Shown in pieces: positions 50,558 through 62,827 of a stretch of 64,000 bases of DNA; the stretch's first letter is position 1, and each line of letters begins with the position of its first letter. Origin of the DNA: Karalla daura (taxonomy: Eukaryota; Chordata; Actinopteri; Chaetodontiformes; Leiognathidae). Below the pieces are notes generated by a model that was not told where the DNA came from, ran no database searches, and saw only the letters and a list, made by a program, of their open reading frames with translations. The DNA lies in assembly GCA_029224185.1 (NCBI GenBank), contig CM055196.1, forward strand, positions 9,024,589 through 9,088,588, in the 5' to 3' direction. Position numbers and translations under genes: made by a program.

Positions 50558-51112
50558 TAGTCGGCGGTGACAGCATGATGTAATGCCGTATCTAGTGATG
50601 TGTCTGTGAAAGAGCCTCGGTATCGCGGCACGCTGAGGGGCCATCACTGCAGCTTTCTGACTGCTGGGGTCGCAGGTATACCATCACAGTGTCTCACGTC
50701 TGCCACAAGTGGCCACTTGACCTTAAGAGATGAACTGAAGCCAACGGTCAAATAGTCGACAGGGGTCAAAAAGTTGATAAAATATGCCTCGACCCTGGAA
50801 TCATCTTCTTGATTATGTCTCTTGGGATGAAATCATGAAGTGGAGACGTTTTCTATCTAAAAGGTTAAAGGTCGACTGGGACAGTGTCCATGTGGACTGG
50901 AGCAATTTGTGGGAGCCACACAACAGCGACATTCTCGTTGCTGTAGATGGGACGGGCAACAGTGTGATTTCGCGGCAGGTTATTTCCAATATCAGGCTTT
51001 CCATCTCGTTATAATTCGTAAGAATTTTGTCTTTTCCTCACGGCCGAGTCCAGCCCCGTTTCCCGCGAGGCTGCAGTTGACAGAGGATGTGCGCTGTGGT
51101 ATTCAGTGACAG

Positions 51113-51114
<2 letters not shown>

Positions 51115-51155
<41 letters not shown>
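51115..51155. repeat. (GT)n microsatellite, 41 bp
   Basis: A pure GT run about 1 kb upstream of exon 52202-52300. Confidence 0.99.
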
Positions 51156-51156
<1 letters not shown>

Positions 51157-52109
51157 TAGCTGCAGGAGTGTATTTGCGAGCGTGCGTAGACACACAAAAC
51201 ATCAAGCGTGTTACGCTCCTCTGGTGTCAGACAGGACAGGAGCCTGATGTCACACTTCTTCATCGTTACCTCCGCGATCCCTCCTTCATCTGTCTCCCTT
51301 GGAAGTTAAGAAAGCAATCAAAGGCTTGCCGTCCGACAGCTCCCTCTGCCTCGTTCATTCTAAAAATGTCTTTTTTCTTTTTCTGCTCATTCTTATCGCA
51401 AACACCGCTCACTTCTCTCCGACAAAAGCCCCTCGTCTCGGGGCTGCTGAAGCCCTCTCCGCCGTGTCTCAGCGGACGTGCGGCTCTCTTTGAGATCCCT
51501 GCTAAATTCAGGATGCTTTGCCACTCATTTAGTGGCTCCGCAGCTCCTCGCCTCCCCCTCGGGGAGCCCGGGCAGCCTTTTATCTCCGCGTAGCGAGGCC
51601 GAGATGGCGCGCTGCTCTCGGCTCTGTCCCGCCCGTCACACCGCGGCATTGACATTAACATGGCTCTTAGAGGGCTAAAGAGAGAGAAAGGGAGAGAGAG
51701 AGGGAGAGAGGCCGGCAGCGCTTTGGCCGGAGCACCGGGCTAAATCCCAGATCAGGGGGAGAGTTCAGACTCCCTGGAGAGGAACTGTTGGCCGGGAGGC
51801 TGGACGGTGAGAGTATGCTGCAGATTAGGGCTTCAGCAGAGTCAAATGTTGGATTAGGAGTGAATGGCGAGGCGGAGATTCCAGGACACTTAAAAGTAGC
51901 CTCGTGGGGAAATAACCCTGTTTTGCTTGGCTGGCTCTGTGTGCCTCTGTGTGGGTGTGTGTGTGTGTCTAGTATGCACAGTTTAATCCCTCCATGAATG
52001 AGAAAGGGCTGAGGTTTCAGATAATGTTACCACTTTATCTCCTATATCAGTCATAGTGATTGATGGATGCAGAAATGCACAAATGCATGCATGAGATTTC
52101 TTTAAAACA

Positions 52110-52137
52110 CTCTCTTTCTCTCTCTCTCTCTCTCTCT
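52110..52137. repeat. (TC)n simple repeat
   Basis: A TC run with one TTTC interruption ends 64 nt before exon 52202-52300. It may lie in or near the branch-point and pyrimidine-tract region of that acceptor. Confidence 0.95.
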
Positions 52138-52201
52138 AAATATCTCTCTTTTATTGTGGTGACTGATTGGGTCCCCTTGGGTTTTTTTGTGTTTTCTCCA
52201 G

Positions 52202-52300
52202 GATGACGAGCCGTTCACAGGGCGGGTCGCTCGCAGAGACCATTACCACATCCGGAAGTTCCTCAGCCAGCACCACAAGAAATTGCCATGGAAACCAGAG
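52202..52300 (+). CDS. b4galnt4: B4GALNT4-like internal exon (stem to PA14 junction, probable exon 3)
   Basis: This exon is 99 nt, exactly 33 codons, phase 0 at both ends, so skipping it would keep the frame. It reads from DDEPFTGRVARRDHYHIRK to HHKKLPWKPE. The acceptor has a long T-rich tract ending in TTTTCTCCAG and the donor is GAG|GTAATA. The peptide is basic and His-rich (RRDHYHIRK, HHKK). It ends in PWKPE, the short motif that precedes the conserved (Y/F)(K/R)[14 protein letters not shown] block in B4GALNT3/4 proteins. It is flanked by introns of 26.7 kb and 7.7 kb, so it is isolated in noncoding DNA. The assignment rests on the splice sites, the frame and the PWKPE junction. The first two-thirds of the exon is a variable stem sequence that I cannot match residue by residue. 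Confidence 0.88.
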
Positions 52301-55300
52301 GTAATAGAAATTATTCTCTCCATTAGTTTCTGTACTTTCAGGCCTGCACTCATCATTTAATCATCTCCTTATTTTTCATAATTTCCTCCATCTTTCCCAC
52401 AGGTGGTGGGGGTTATACAACCAGCCCCTTCAGTTGCAGTTTGTGTTTTCCATTTAAATCTCTCTTTTTTATTTATCATTGATCTTTGTGAGAATGGTTT
52501 TTAGTAATAACCCTCCACCACTGTTCTTGCTAATTGAATGCAAGCCTTTTTTTAGTGAGGTATAATTTAACTAAAGATGTCTCGCCCCCATTTTCTGTCG
52601 GTTGTCCTTTTGAGCGATATTTGAAGTGAAACAGACACCCAGTCATTTTCTGCTTCTATTATCAGGAAGAGGAGCAAAATGTACCTTACGGTGATGATGA
52701 TAAATTATTTCGCACGGATGATCATATTTCATCCAGAACCATTAGCCGGCTACATTTAAAGGCACCTACGACGTGAAGATTACAAGGTGATTCGATTCAT
52801 CCTAATTTTTCAGCTCACTTACTGATGTCGTTTACACTCGGGCTGGAACAAAGAGAGCAGCAGACAGGGCAATTAAGCTCAGGATTTGTGATAAGGGAAG
52901 CCGCTCTAGATTTGTAACCTGTTCAGCCGAGTTTAATTAAAGGATTGTCTGTCTTGTGTGAGTGCGCGTGCGCGCGTGTGCATCTGCGAGCCTGTGATCT
53001 GCTAGAATATGATGTATGAGTCATTCTTTACCAGGGGTAAAGTTTAACTATCAGCTGAACAGCACATGCAGGATCCGACCATCGTGCGCTCGCAGCACGA
53101 GACAGATATCAGGAAATGACTGCCGCATAAGTAGTTTGACTGCAGAGTGTGGTATTTTTTTTCCTGCAGGACTCTATCATTCACTGTCTTGTTCCCAGCT
53201 TTCTCGCAGCCTGACAAAGCATTATGTATGTAATCTCCCGCGCGAGGCGCCATCGCAGCGGTGCCGGACACAGCGGGCGTCCGATTAATTCATCGCTGTT
53301 TTATTTCAGCCGTCTCTCCTGGGAGGGCGGCCGAGCAGCTCTACCCGCACCAAATCAAGTTAGAGACGCTCATAAAACCCGCGGGCTTAAGTCCTCTCAC
53401 TTTGTCGCAGCTCAGCAACTATTATGTCACGTGTAGGTGATATCCGTTATTCTGCAATGTCGTCTGGCGCACGTCGGATGCTCCTGGCATCGTCTAAAAT
53501 GCTGCTACTTAAAAAAATGAGAAATCACGTCGACGAGGGAGCCAAGCTAGGGACGGAAGCCAGAGATTTCTGAAGCTGAACCTCGTTGGCTAATTGCGCT
53601 TAAAGTAAATGGATTTCAAGGCCTGATCACAGCGAGACGAGTTATTATGATCACCCAGTCTCCTTTTTTCCCGCGCTCTTCTGTTTCACCATTTTGGAAG
53701 TACAAAAGAGTTAAATAGCGCAGGATGCGTCTGCGTTTACAGGCCTGTGCTTGACTTCATTGACCAAACATCATTTCTTATTTATGGCTTGGATTGGGAA
53801 AAGGCCTCAAAAGGGGAATGAATTTTTCAGCATCCACACCAAACTACATTTTGCAGCACATTAGGCCTGAGTGGCATCAAAGCTGACTGGTAGAAATCAT
53901 CACGCTTGTTTCCAGCCCCCCTTATAAAGCAACATGTCATTGAGTTCCCATGAATATATATATATATAAATCCGGCATAACTATCAAATATGCCATACGT
54001 CAATCCCATAAATCTCTCCCCCTTTTATCTCAAACGTCAAGCCGCAGCCAAGTCTGTCAGGAGTCGCGACGGCTTTCCCTTCCTCGTGCGCTATCTGTCC
54101 TAATTACCAGCACTAACTCGCCTCCCTGGTGCACAGCCAAGACGGCCGAGGTCTGAGGCGTGGACTCGGGCTGGTGGAGGTAGAGTGGCACCATATGCCA
54201 GCTGTCACACGCTGGCAGAGGTCAGGCGGGCATCCGAAAGCGTTCGCACGAGCCACGCGCACAAAAAAAAAGGCCAGCTGTTGTGCAGCAGCCAAAAACG
54301 AAAGAAATGCTGACGTTATTTCTCCCAGAGCAGGGACGTAAACATAGAGAGAGAGGGGGAGAGGGGGCGAGTCACCAAGCTGTCTCGCTGCCAGCAGGTC
54401 GCTCTCGATGAGGATTCCCGGCCACTGAGCTCATCCAGAGGTGGATGTGGATTAGCGTGGAAGTGCAGCTGTGGATCGGACACGCTCTGTCTGTCAAGGA
54501 CGCTGCTTGGCATGTCAAGGACGGCGATCAGAGGGAGAGGTCTGGCTCACTTTCTAACAGCCGAGCGGGAGCTTGGCACCGTGGGATAAACAGAGTCTGA
54601 CCATAATGAAATGATTTTATTCAATCAAGAGCAAAAAGATTAGAGACTTCTAAACCGTTGCATGCTCAGAGATCATCTTGACTTTTCTGGATTCATTACC
54701 TGTTACCTGTCTCACACATTATCCTGAATCTATTCAATTTATCCGCTGTGATTCTAATCCGATGTTCGGATGGTGCTAGATCACATCGAGTGGAGGAAAA
54801 GAATTGGGCAACGGCCTCAGAGATGATGGAGTCTTGCGTGCTGTTAAAGAAAACAAAACTGGCAGACTTGAACAACGCTTTATGTGCAAAGGCAAAGGCA
54901 AGGATGCTTTGGTTTCACATTGCAAATATCAGGCGGCAGGACGATTCCAGGGACAGAGCCTGACATCAATGCTATTTTAAGTATAAAATTCACCACAAAA
55001 TAGCAAAAGCACCAGCAAAAGGAACAACATTTTTTGAGATTTCTGTGAGCTCAACCCTCCACTTGTCCCCCGATGTGAGGTGAGGGCGTGCGGAGTACGA
55101 GGAGAGTCGTTGTTCTTCCAGCTCCGGCTTGTCTGTCCACACCAAGACGGACAGGAGCCTTGAATGTGATCTCAGCCGCAGGCCTCTCGTTACATGCCCA
55201 TCACTGATAGCTTTGCTGTGGGAAAGATGAGATATACAAACAAAAAAAAATACCTCTGTTCTCTGCCTGGCGGTCTGCAGCCGCATCCATCCCCCTCACG

Positions 55301-55789
55301 TTATATCCCTGGCATGACTGAAGACATGTAATTGTAGGACAGATGGCAGATTATACAAACCCTCATTACAGCAGTTGATGAGGCTGGAATCTAGATCATA
55401 TGAACCTTGTCTTCCATTTTTTTCTCTATTTTTTACTCTCTGCTCTGTGAAATGAGTTCTCTCATTATCTCTACCCCCTCTAATCCGCCTTCTACCTTTG
55501 AAAACCCCACGTTTTTCCACCCCCCTTCTCTGCCCCTTCCTCCTTATCCTGCACTTCCTCTCTCTCCATTTCCTAATGGGCAGAGAAAGATGAGATAGGC
55601 TGGGAGAAGCTAATCTGAACGCCCCCCGGAAAGATTGCATGAGCTGAAGCCCGTAACATTCCTCTGGCAGCCACAGAGGGAATAGCTCACATGTAGCATG
55701 TTATCTTTTGATCATCCATTCAGCACATTTCAACACTTGAGCTCGGTAAAAGTGTGTGCAACGATGATGTAGCCCTCTCGCCGTCTCTC

Positions 55790-56020
55790 TCCCGGGGGAC
55801 CAAGCCGAGAAGTATTGTATACGGGCCGGTACGGCTTTGCCAGGAACATCATGTCTCACTTTTCCCGTCCGAAGGGGATTGGCGGTGTCAGTTGGTGCGG
55901 CTGCTCGTCAGTGGGCGCGCCGAGCGGCCATTTGTCAGCACCCCGCTGCCAGCGGGAAGGCAGAAGGCTGCACCAGATTTTTGGGAAAGGGAGACGAGGC
56001 CTCCCGGAGGAGACGAGGAG
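55790..56020. promoter_or_regulatory. Intronic CpG-dense patch
   Basis: A GC-rich and CpG-rich stretch inside the 7.7-kb intron. No motif is strong enough to name. Overlapping open frames on both strands are explained by composition. Confidence 0.25.
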
Positions 56021-56265
56021 GGGGGAGAAGGAGGGATACTGATTTGTGACGTTTGTGACGACCAGATGGGTGGGAGCGGAGATGCTGGAGAGCAGAGCGG
56101 TGCAGATGGAGAGATGCTAAGACGAGCTCTCAGAGATGAGGAAACGTGTGATGTGAGGAGGACGGGCAGGACAGCCGCTCGGAGTGGCCTCTGCACACTC
56201 CTTTATTTCAGACGTCTCCATCGATCCTCTTCTCTTACTCAGCTTCTTTCCTGCGCACCTGTTAT

Positions 56266-56288
56266 CCCCCCCCCCCCCCCCCCCCCCC
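56266..56288. repeat. Poly-C run, 23 bases
   Basis: The second uninterrupted C run of nearly the same length as 30649-30670. Flanks differ (GTTAT before, GACTTTC after), so it is not a duplicated block. Confidence 0.95.
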
Positions 56289-57540
56289 GACTTTCTTTTC
56301 TCTCCCCTCGCCTCACGCCACACACTTGACAGATGGCATTAATTGCCTCCTCTCCCCCCACTGTAATGGCAGTGGGAGCTACAGTATAGGTGCTCTCACT
56401 GCAGAGCGTACGTACCGCGGGGTAGTGGGGCTACTTCTGGAGTGTGACGTGAGAAAGAAAGAGGTGGATGAAGGTGGCAAGAAGGGCAGAAGCCACTGTG
56501 GAAAAAAAAAAGAAATGCCAACAAAAGATGAAGAGACTCCGCAGAGCGCACACTGACTGAATGTCTGAATCTCAACATTTAATTCGTTATAGTCTGTTAA
56601 ACAATGCATTGACTGGGGTTTTTGCTATAGTTTCGAGTTGCTCTCGCTTAAAAATACATGACTGGCTGAGATATCAGAATGATTCCTGAATCTAACAGCA
56701 TAGTCTGTGTACTAGTCCTTTATGGTCTAAAATGCAGAAAACGAATGCGTTTCTTTTTGCATTTGTAAAATCTTGTGTGATCGTCAAAGACAGCAGTTTC
56801 TTCCCACTTCAAAGTGACTTATTGGACATTTTTCTCTATATACCATAGAGTGTCTGTTCTTCTCGAGTGACTGCAGACTGTTGAGAGCGGTGAAGCGTTT
56901 GGTAATTTATCCACCAACGGATTTAAGACACATGGCTGTGTGCTGCGGCGGAGAGAAAAATAGAGTTGTTTGTATCGATCAAATGAAACGACCACAGAAA
57001 ACGCTGGTTATCAGGTGGCAGCGGACTCAGATTTTTTTTCCAGCAGTTCGACAAATAGCCACTTTGTGCCTGAGACCGCTGCCTCAGCTCGCCACATAAA
57101 CCAAAGGAAACAAGTCTGATCTCTGATCAAACACACAGAACACAGAGGGAGACTGTGATTGACACTCACCACTGGTTTGATTTGGCCGCCTCTCATCTAA
57201 TCTTTCATGATTTTCTCTTTTTTTTTTGCAAGTGGGAAATATTGCTGCGTCAACCCTCCTGTCTGTGGATAGGAATGCTAGTCCCCAGCATGGGCTGAAC
57301 TCCAGCTTTGGAAGAAGGGGAAGAAGAAGAAGGAGAAATCTAAAGTCAGCAACAGTCTCTCCAGCCAAGCATCAGATGTTAATGTTAACTGACAAGATTT
57401 GAAAACAAACAAACAAAAAAAACTGTCGCCTAAAAAGGCACACTCTGCCACAGCACAATCAAGCAGACCCAAAATAACCCACAGGCACACGTCAAGTCGC
57501 CATCTCCACACAAACTCTTAATGTGTGTGCGCGCCACAAT

Positions 57541-57800
57541 GAGTCGGAGGGAGGGAGGGAGGGAGCAAGACAGAGAGACAGAAGGAGAGAGGGAGAGATA
57601 GACAGAAAGAGGAGATCTGACAGCTGAGCTCGCAGAAAAGCGACGACAGAGAGTGGAGAAATTGACAGCAGACTGAGATGGAGGGATGGAGAGGCAGATA
57701 AAGAAAGAGAGAGAGGTCAGAGACAGTAGTGGACAACATTAGGGATAGTAGCACTGAAGGCTTTGAAAGTGTTTGAAAAGAGAGAGAGAGACGCACACAC
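57541..57800. repeat. Purine-rich (GA/GGA) low-complexity block
   Basis: About 260 bp dominated by GAGG, GAGA and GGGA units, beginning with four GGGA repeats at about 57547-57564. It has coding-like open frames on the opposite strand, but only because purine runs lack stops there. Confidence 0.8.
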
Positions 57801-58624
57801 ACACACTCAGGCAGGACTCCGGGGAGAAAAGACCAAATGACATAACAGGAGCAAGGCAGAGGCAGTTTTACGTAGTAGCCAGGGAAGCAAGGGGATAACA
57901 GGGTGAATTTAAGCCGGAGAGAGTGAAGCAAAAAGCAGCTTCCTTCTTGCCCTGCTCCACATCCTGTTAGGGCCTGAGCTCAGACAGGCCTCTCGCAGCA
58001 CTGTCACCCACAGAATAGAGCCAATTATACACAAGCCACCCTCAGCAGAAAACTGTACAGCCTGTGGCCTCTCCAGGGCTTCACACTGATCTGTGTGTGT
58101 GTGTGTCTGTGTGTGTGTGAATAATTAGAGACTTTTAAAGCCTCCCTCTTATTGCTGTTTGACAAGAGGAGGGGGTGAGAAGGGGGCCAGGCCGATAAAG
58201 GTTTGCTTTTAAAACCCACAGGAAATCTATTAAAAGCTTTACACAAGGCATATTTACACAGGGACTCGTCCCGGCTTCTAAATCCCTCTAACCTCGTTCT
58301 GCCACTCGTTCTTTTTTTTTTTTTTTACACCAGACACTCTAGCTCATCGTTTGCAACCCCCCCCGCTCTCCTTTTATTTTGCTTTGGTGACCTCGCAAAT
58401 CCCCCCGTCCCGTTCTCCTCCCTGCTTTCATTTGCATCAATCTTTCCATCCATCCTCATTTGGAAAATAAAGACACGACTGAGATCTAAAAATCAGGGAA
58501 CCCCATCGCTTCGGACCGACGTGTTTACGCAACAGATACATGTCATGGTTAATGCATGAGCTGTAATTGCGGTGCTGCTGTCAAGGGTGCGGGGCACATC
58601 GCTGACCGAGCAGAGAGAGAGAGA

Positions 58625-58646
58625 GGAAGGAAGGAAGGAAGGAAGG
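58625..58646. repeat. (GGAA)n short tandem repeat
   Basis: Five to six GGAA units follow a GA-rich lead. GGAA is the ETS core, so the tract could bind ETS factors, but no function is shown. Confidence 0.92.
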
Positions 58647-58956
58647 ACCATGTCAGGTCAGACCATCTGTTCGACGGTGCCTGAGCTCATGTGAAGGAGC
58701 AGGACGCGCTCCATCAGCGTGTTCCTCGTTTCCCAGCCGACGCAGGATGCAGGTTGGCAGGCGGAGAGGTGTTCACCTCTCTGATCCGTCTGATGAGAGG
58801 ACGACAGAGAGCGCGACGACCTGCAGGAGGTGGTGGTGGGGACGGGGTGGGGGGCTTCGTCGTGAGGTCATCCACTTGATTGATCCGACACTCTGTGACC
58901 ACACAGCGAGCAGCAACGACACACGCACGTACACACCTTCCATCATCAAATGAAAA

Positions 58957-58969
58957 GGGGGGGGGGGGG
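58957..58969. repeat. Poly-G run, 13 bases
   Basis: A pure G run preceded by TGAAAA. It is the strongest G run on the + strand. Confidence 0.93.
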
Positions 58970-59525
58970 CAAGGAGGTGAAAGCGGCTTTCTTGCTTTGA
59001 TCCGCCTGAGGAAACCCCGCTGGTTTCACAGTCATTGGGAGAGAGTCGGCTTTCCGCTCAACTTTCTTCTGACATGTTCTGAATGTCTGTGGCGGCATTA
59101 CAGTGACAGCCTGCTGGGATTGTTAGTCACGCATAAAGACGATGGCATATGTATGTGTGTGTGTGTGTGTACAGCGTGCATTGCCTCATCATCCAGCATG
59201 AAGACGTTTGCAGGTCATTAAATCACCGAGTCGACCTCCTTAGGCTTGACACTAAGCTCCTGTGCATGTGTGCGCACAGGGGGAGCGTGCGTGGCCGTGC
59301 TAACCACAAATCTGCACGCGCAGTTACAACCTTTTTTGTCGTCGCACGCTCGCTTAGTGAGCGCAAGGTTGTGAAAATGCACACACTCATCCTAGTCCGC
59401 CCGAGCCCTGCTCTGTGGAGTTATTTTTGCTCTGCGTACGATGGTACGCCGTCCAAAACACAAGCAGCGCGAGTTTGACACACAAGTCATCAGAGAGTCA
59501 TCTGTTCTCATATAGGAGCAGACCC

Positions 59526-59533
59526 GTGTGTGT

Positions 59534-59596
<63 letters not shown>
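59526..59596. repeat. (TG)n microsatellite, 71 bp, one TA interruption
   Basis: A TG run with one GTATGT variant near its start, about 420 bp upstream of exon 60013-60108. Confidence 0.99.
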
Positions 59597-59599
<3 letters not shown>

Positions 59600-60012
59600 A
59601 AACGATACCCCAAGGCAAACTGGTTTCACCATCTGTCCTTGCTGTGTCCCGTGATTTCCCTGTGTAATTCAGACAAATGTCAGAGCACGGGCAGGGGATG
59701 AGCGCTGACAAACTGCTCCAGACGTTCTCAGCTCACACTCCCCCAGCAGAGACTCCCGACGAGCACTCTGTCACCTTCCCTTATCCAGGGCGGCGAGAAC
59801 GTTTCAGACACGCCGCCGCGCTCACGTTTCTCCTGCAGCCCGCTACCCTCGCAGGCCCGAAAGCGGAAAGGACACAGGTTTCGCCGTATGAACTGCACGC
59901 TGTTGAGGCTAACTGGCAGATGATGATGATGATGAGATGTGCTTTGCCTCTGCCTGATGTTACGCTGCTGAGCCTGTCTCTGAAACCGCTGGCTGTCTGT
60001 GTGTGTTTGCAG

Positions 60013-60108
60013 TACAAAGGCCAGGCCAACCTGCATGTGTTTGAAGACTGGTGCGGCTCCTCTATAGCTCAGCTCAGGAAGAACCTGCACTTCCCTCTCT
60101 ACCCTCAT
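60013..60108 (+). CDS. b4galnt4: B4GALNT4-like internal exon (start of PA14-like domain, probable exon 4)
   Basis: This exon is 96 nt, 32 codons, phase 0 at both ends. It encodes [17 protein letters not shown] followed by [15 protein letters not shown]. The acceptor is TGTGTTTGCAG and the donor is CAT|GTAAGT, a near-perfect consensus. The block [10 protein letters not shown] and the phrase [12 protein letters not shown] are family signatures of the two large beta-1,4-GalNAc transferases, B4GALNT3 and B4GALNT4, which make the LacdiNAc unit (GalNAc-beta-1,4-GlcNAc) on glycans in the Golgi. The segment opens the PA14-like module on the N-terminal side of the catalytic domain; in this family it is thought to be an accessory or substrate-recognition module rather than the catalytic site. 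This is the most diagnostic exon in the window. A single Cys (in WCG) is present, and there is no stop or frame break. Confidence 0.96.
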
Positions 60109-61544
60109 GTAAGTATGACAGAGGAGGACTGAACTCCGTTAAATGTACTCGTGTAACTTCTGTCAAGTCTAGTGGTATTCTGTGTTACTACGCAGCATTT
60201 CCATATGACATATTCCATATTCCAGATGCAGCTTAGAATGACTCTGAGATATTTTTAGTCATCTCTGAAACAATGAACACAGTCGGACAGAATCAGGCCT
60301 CTCATTTCACACTGGTGACAGCCAGGAGCTTTTTATCAAGTGTTCCTGGCCACCTCCGCTAATGTTAGTTGAAAGATATAGTTGGCCATCCTTGGCTGGC
60401 TGTTGTATTTTTTACGTGTTTTTTGGTTCCAAAGCAAGGGCCCATGTTCTCAGAGATGCACTTAACCAATAGTAGAGCTAAAAGAATGCAGCTATCACGG
60501 CATCTCCCTCACAGAAGCATCCCACCGCCCTCCCCATGATTAATTTAGACCACACGGAAATGAAGTCACAGCATTGTTCTCGTATGCCACTGTGCAGTGA
60601 CTTAATCCAAGTGGTACAAGCAGGAGGAGGCAATGTGTAAGAGCAGATCCATATTTCATTTTAATGTGGCCCCGTTTGGCTGCTCAGTGTAAACGCTGTT
60701 TAGTTTTGTTCCATATTGTATGCATTTCTAAACACCCGAGTTGTGTTTTGGAAATGGATCTAAGATAACAAGCTGGTCTGGGTTTTTTTGCTGTTTGATA
60801 AAGAGCTGCAAAGACAGCCGCAATCAAAATGTTTCAGCACAATTACGCTTCTGGCAAAACTGAGGAACTTTCAACTTCTTTGCAAAAAATAAATAACAAC
60901 CACACCTGATGTGGAGGTTGAATAATTCAGAGCGTACAGTATTCATTAAAAGTAGCATATCTTGTTGAATTTAGAGACTCCATCCGCAATACCAATTTGT
61001 TGAGCTATTTAAGATGTTTGCGTTTAATTTGTTTGTTGCAAGCAGCTGAAAATGAGTAATAAATCTATTCTGTGATGCGGGGTTAATAACGTTGATTGTT
61101 GCTGTAAGAAGCTTCCAGGACCTGAATACTGCAAAATATAAAAGATATCATGAAAGGTGTTTCTTTATATATAAACTGAAACACACATAATAACTTGGAT
61201 TGGACCAAAGCTTTGGAGCAATTTATTTTGTTAATAAACTGTGCCAACCTAGAAAAATACAGTTTTCCAGGGTGCAAAAAAAAAAGAGAGCACTTTCCAA
61301 ACACTTTTTAGACCAAGTGTTCCAGCCCTGAGCACACACTGCACCCACGAGCTGAGATCTGCTGCTTGACAGGCCTGTCGTACCTCGCCACAGTCGCTGG
61401 GCTATAATTGCTGCTCGAGGAACGCTCTCAGTTGTTGTTCGATGGGGCTCGTGTCGCCAGACGTCTGTCGGAGCTTTTCCCTCCTATTTGTTTGGGCCGC
61501 AGCTGCGTCTGTGCATCTGAATCCCTTCTTGTTTCTCGCTACAG
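60109..61544 (+). other. Intron 4 of the b4galnt4-like gene (1,436 nt)
   Basis: The donor is GTAAGT and the acceptor ends in CGCTACAG. The sequence is AT-rich in its middle (about 60650-61300), and nothing recognisable was seen inside. Confidence 0.93.
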
Positions 61545-61635
61545 ACCAGGACCACAGTGAAGAAGTTGGCAGTGGCTCCGAAGTGGAAAAACTACGGCCT
61601 GAGAATATTTGGCTTCCTTCACCCTTACAGAGACG
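61545..61635 (+). CDS. b4galnt4: B4GALNT4-like internal exon (PA14-like domain, probable exon 5)
   Basis: This exon is 91 nt: 30 codons plus the first base of a Gly codon (phase 1 exit). It reads [19 protein letters not shown] followed by [11 protein letters not shown]. The acceptor is a T/C-rich stretch ending in CGCTACAG and the donor is GACG|GTAACT. The peptide continues the PA14-like fold directly from the previous exon ([12 protein letters not shown]). The phrase [15 protein letters not shown] closely fits B4GALNT4 as I recall it; B4GALNT3 tends to have Thr instead of Lys after the Trp and a Tyr in the GF position. No Cys and no glycosylation sequon are visible. The split Gly codon is completed correctly by the next exon, which supports both splice calls. 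Confidence 0.95.
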
Positions 61636-62827
61636 GTAACTAGCTCGTCCTATTAGCCAGCCTTGAAGCATGTGTCCTTTTTTTCCAAGAGCAAAGCCCT
61701 CTTCATCCATCTGCTCGAGTCACTAATGTAGTGGATATTCACATTTTTATTAGGGCTGAATGCCAGAGATCTGGCTGCTAAATCTCATTGCAGGGCCCTC
61801 GTAGCCTTAACCTTGAGCCCTGTTGCTATGGTAACTGAAAGGCCTTCACATCCAAGTGCCCTTACACAAATTGCAGAATGTGGAGTTATTACTAAGATTA
61901 CTGCCTCATTTTGCTCTGTGATGTCGCCCTCGCTGGTTGCGTGGCTCTCTCCGGCTGCGGCTCAAAGGTCACGGCATCTTCAGGACTCCGACAAGCACTC
62001 GAGCAAGTGCCCTTCACCTCGCTCCGCTAGACACAACCTTTTAGACGCTATTGTCCATTGATTGAGAGTTAAACAGCCTGAGTTAGCCACATATACGTTG
62101 GTCAGACTGGTTTCCATAGTAGAACCACTGAAAAGATTAGACTAGATGAGGTCACTGGCAATCAAACATACCCAATGGCCATTAGTGTCCATAAAGACAG
62201 AGATGGCTCTTCAGCATGTATGATTTAATATATGTAGATTACTAGGTATGCAGATGTCTGTCTATTATAATGAAATACATGCAGCGCAATAGAGTTTGCT
62301 CCGTGTTACATTTAGTTCTCATCTCAATCTTCCCCGTCGTTGACAAACTGTGAAGTCACACTGACATGTGCCACGTCCTCATTTTCACTCTGTGGAAAGT
62401 CTCAGGCTACAGCTGCAGGTGGGTGTCAGCCGGGGGGAGAGTGGATTCTTGCAGCTCTGCCTGCTAATAGTTTTGTCAGGCAGAGCTGACAACTTGACTT
62501 GTCCACTTCCTCTGCGAGCTAACAGTAATTAACTGACTTTACTGACTCTTTCTGGTGGAGGCTGCTCCCCTGGTGTCTTGTTTCATTCACACAGCTGTTG
62601 CATATAGATTGGAAATTGGTTTCGATGTGACCGAGTCCAAACATGGCGGTTTCTAACCAATCCATCAGAGTTTTTCTCCATTTCCTCTCCCCAGAATCTC
62701 TTTTATGAGGTCACGGCCCCTCTGATTATACTCTGATTATTGTGCTTACCTAGGATACTGTATCTACCTCCACTAACGCCCACTTTGATCATGTTTTTTC
62801 TTCTTTTTTTTACCCCCCACCCCCCAG
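61636..62827 (+). other. Intron 5 of the b4galnt4-like gene (1,192 nt)
   Basis: The donor is GTAACT. The acceptor has a long T-then-C tract ending in CCCCAG. It contains one perfect 12-bp inverted repeat (62452-62488). Nothing else was recognised. Confidence 0.93.
62452..62488. other. Perfect inverted repeat (12-bp arms, 13-nt loop)
   Basis: CAGCTCTGCCTG (62452-62463) and its reverse complement (62477-62488) lie inside the short intron between exons 61545-61635 and 62828-62928. A hairpin in the pre-mRNA is possible. Confidence 0.96.

Larger units (their letters stand above)
52301..60012 (+). other. Intron 3 of the b4galnt4-like gene (7,712 nt)
   Basis: This intron runs from the GTAATA donor to the TTTGCAG acceptor. 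No exon was seen inside it. It contains a 23-base poly-C run (56266-56288), a purine-rich block (about 57541-57800), a (GGAA)n tract (58625-58646), a 13-base G run (58957-58969), a TG array (59526-59596) and a CpG-dense patch near 55790-56020. The rest is unique-looking sequence with no feature I can name. Confidence 0.9.

Noticed and set aside
55754..56329. 191-codon plus-strand open frame
   Set aside because: It runs through a GC-rich patch and into the poly-C run (poly-Pro). There is no family resemblance and competing frames are open on both strands.
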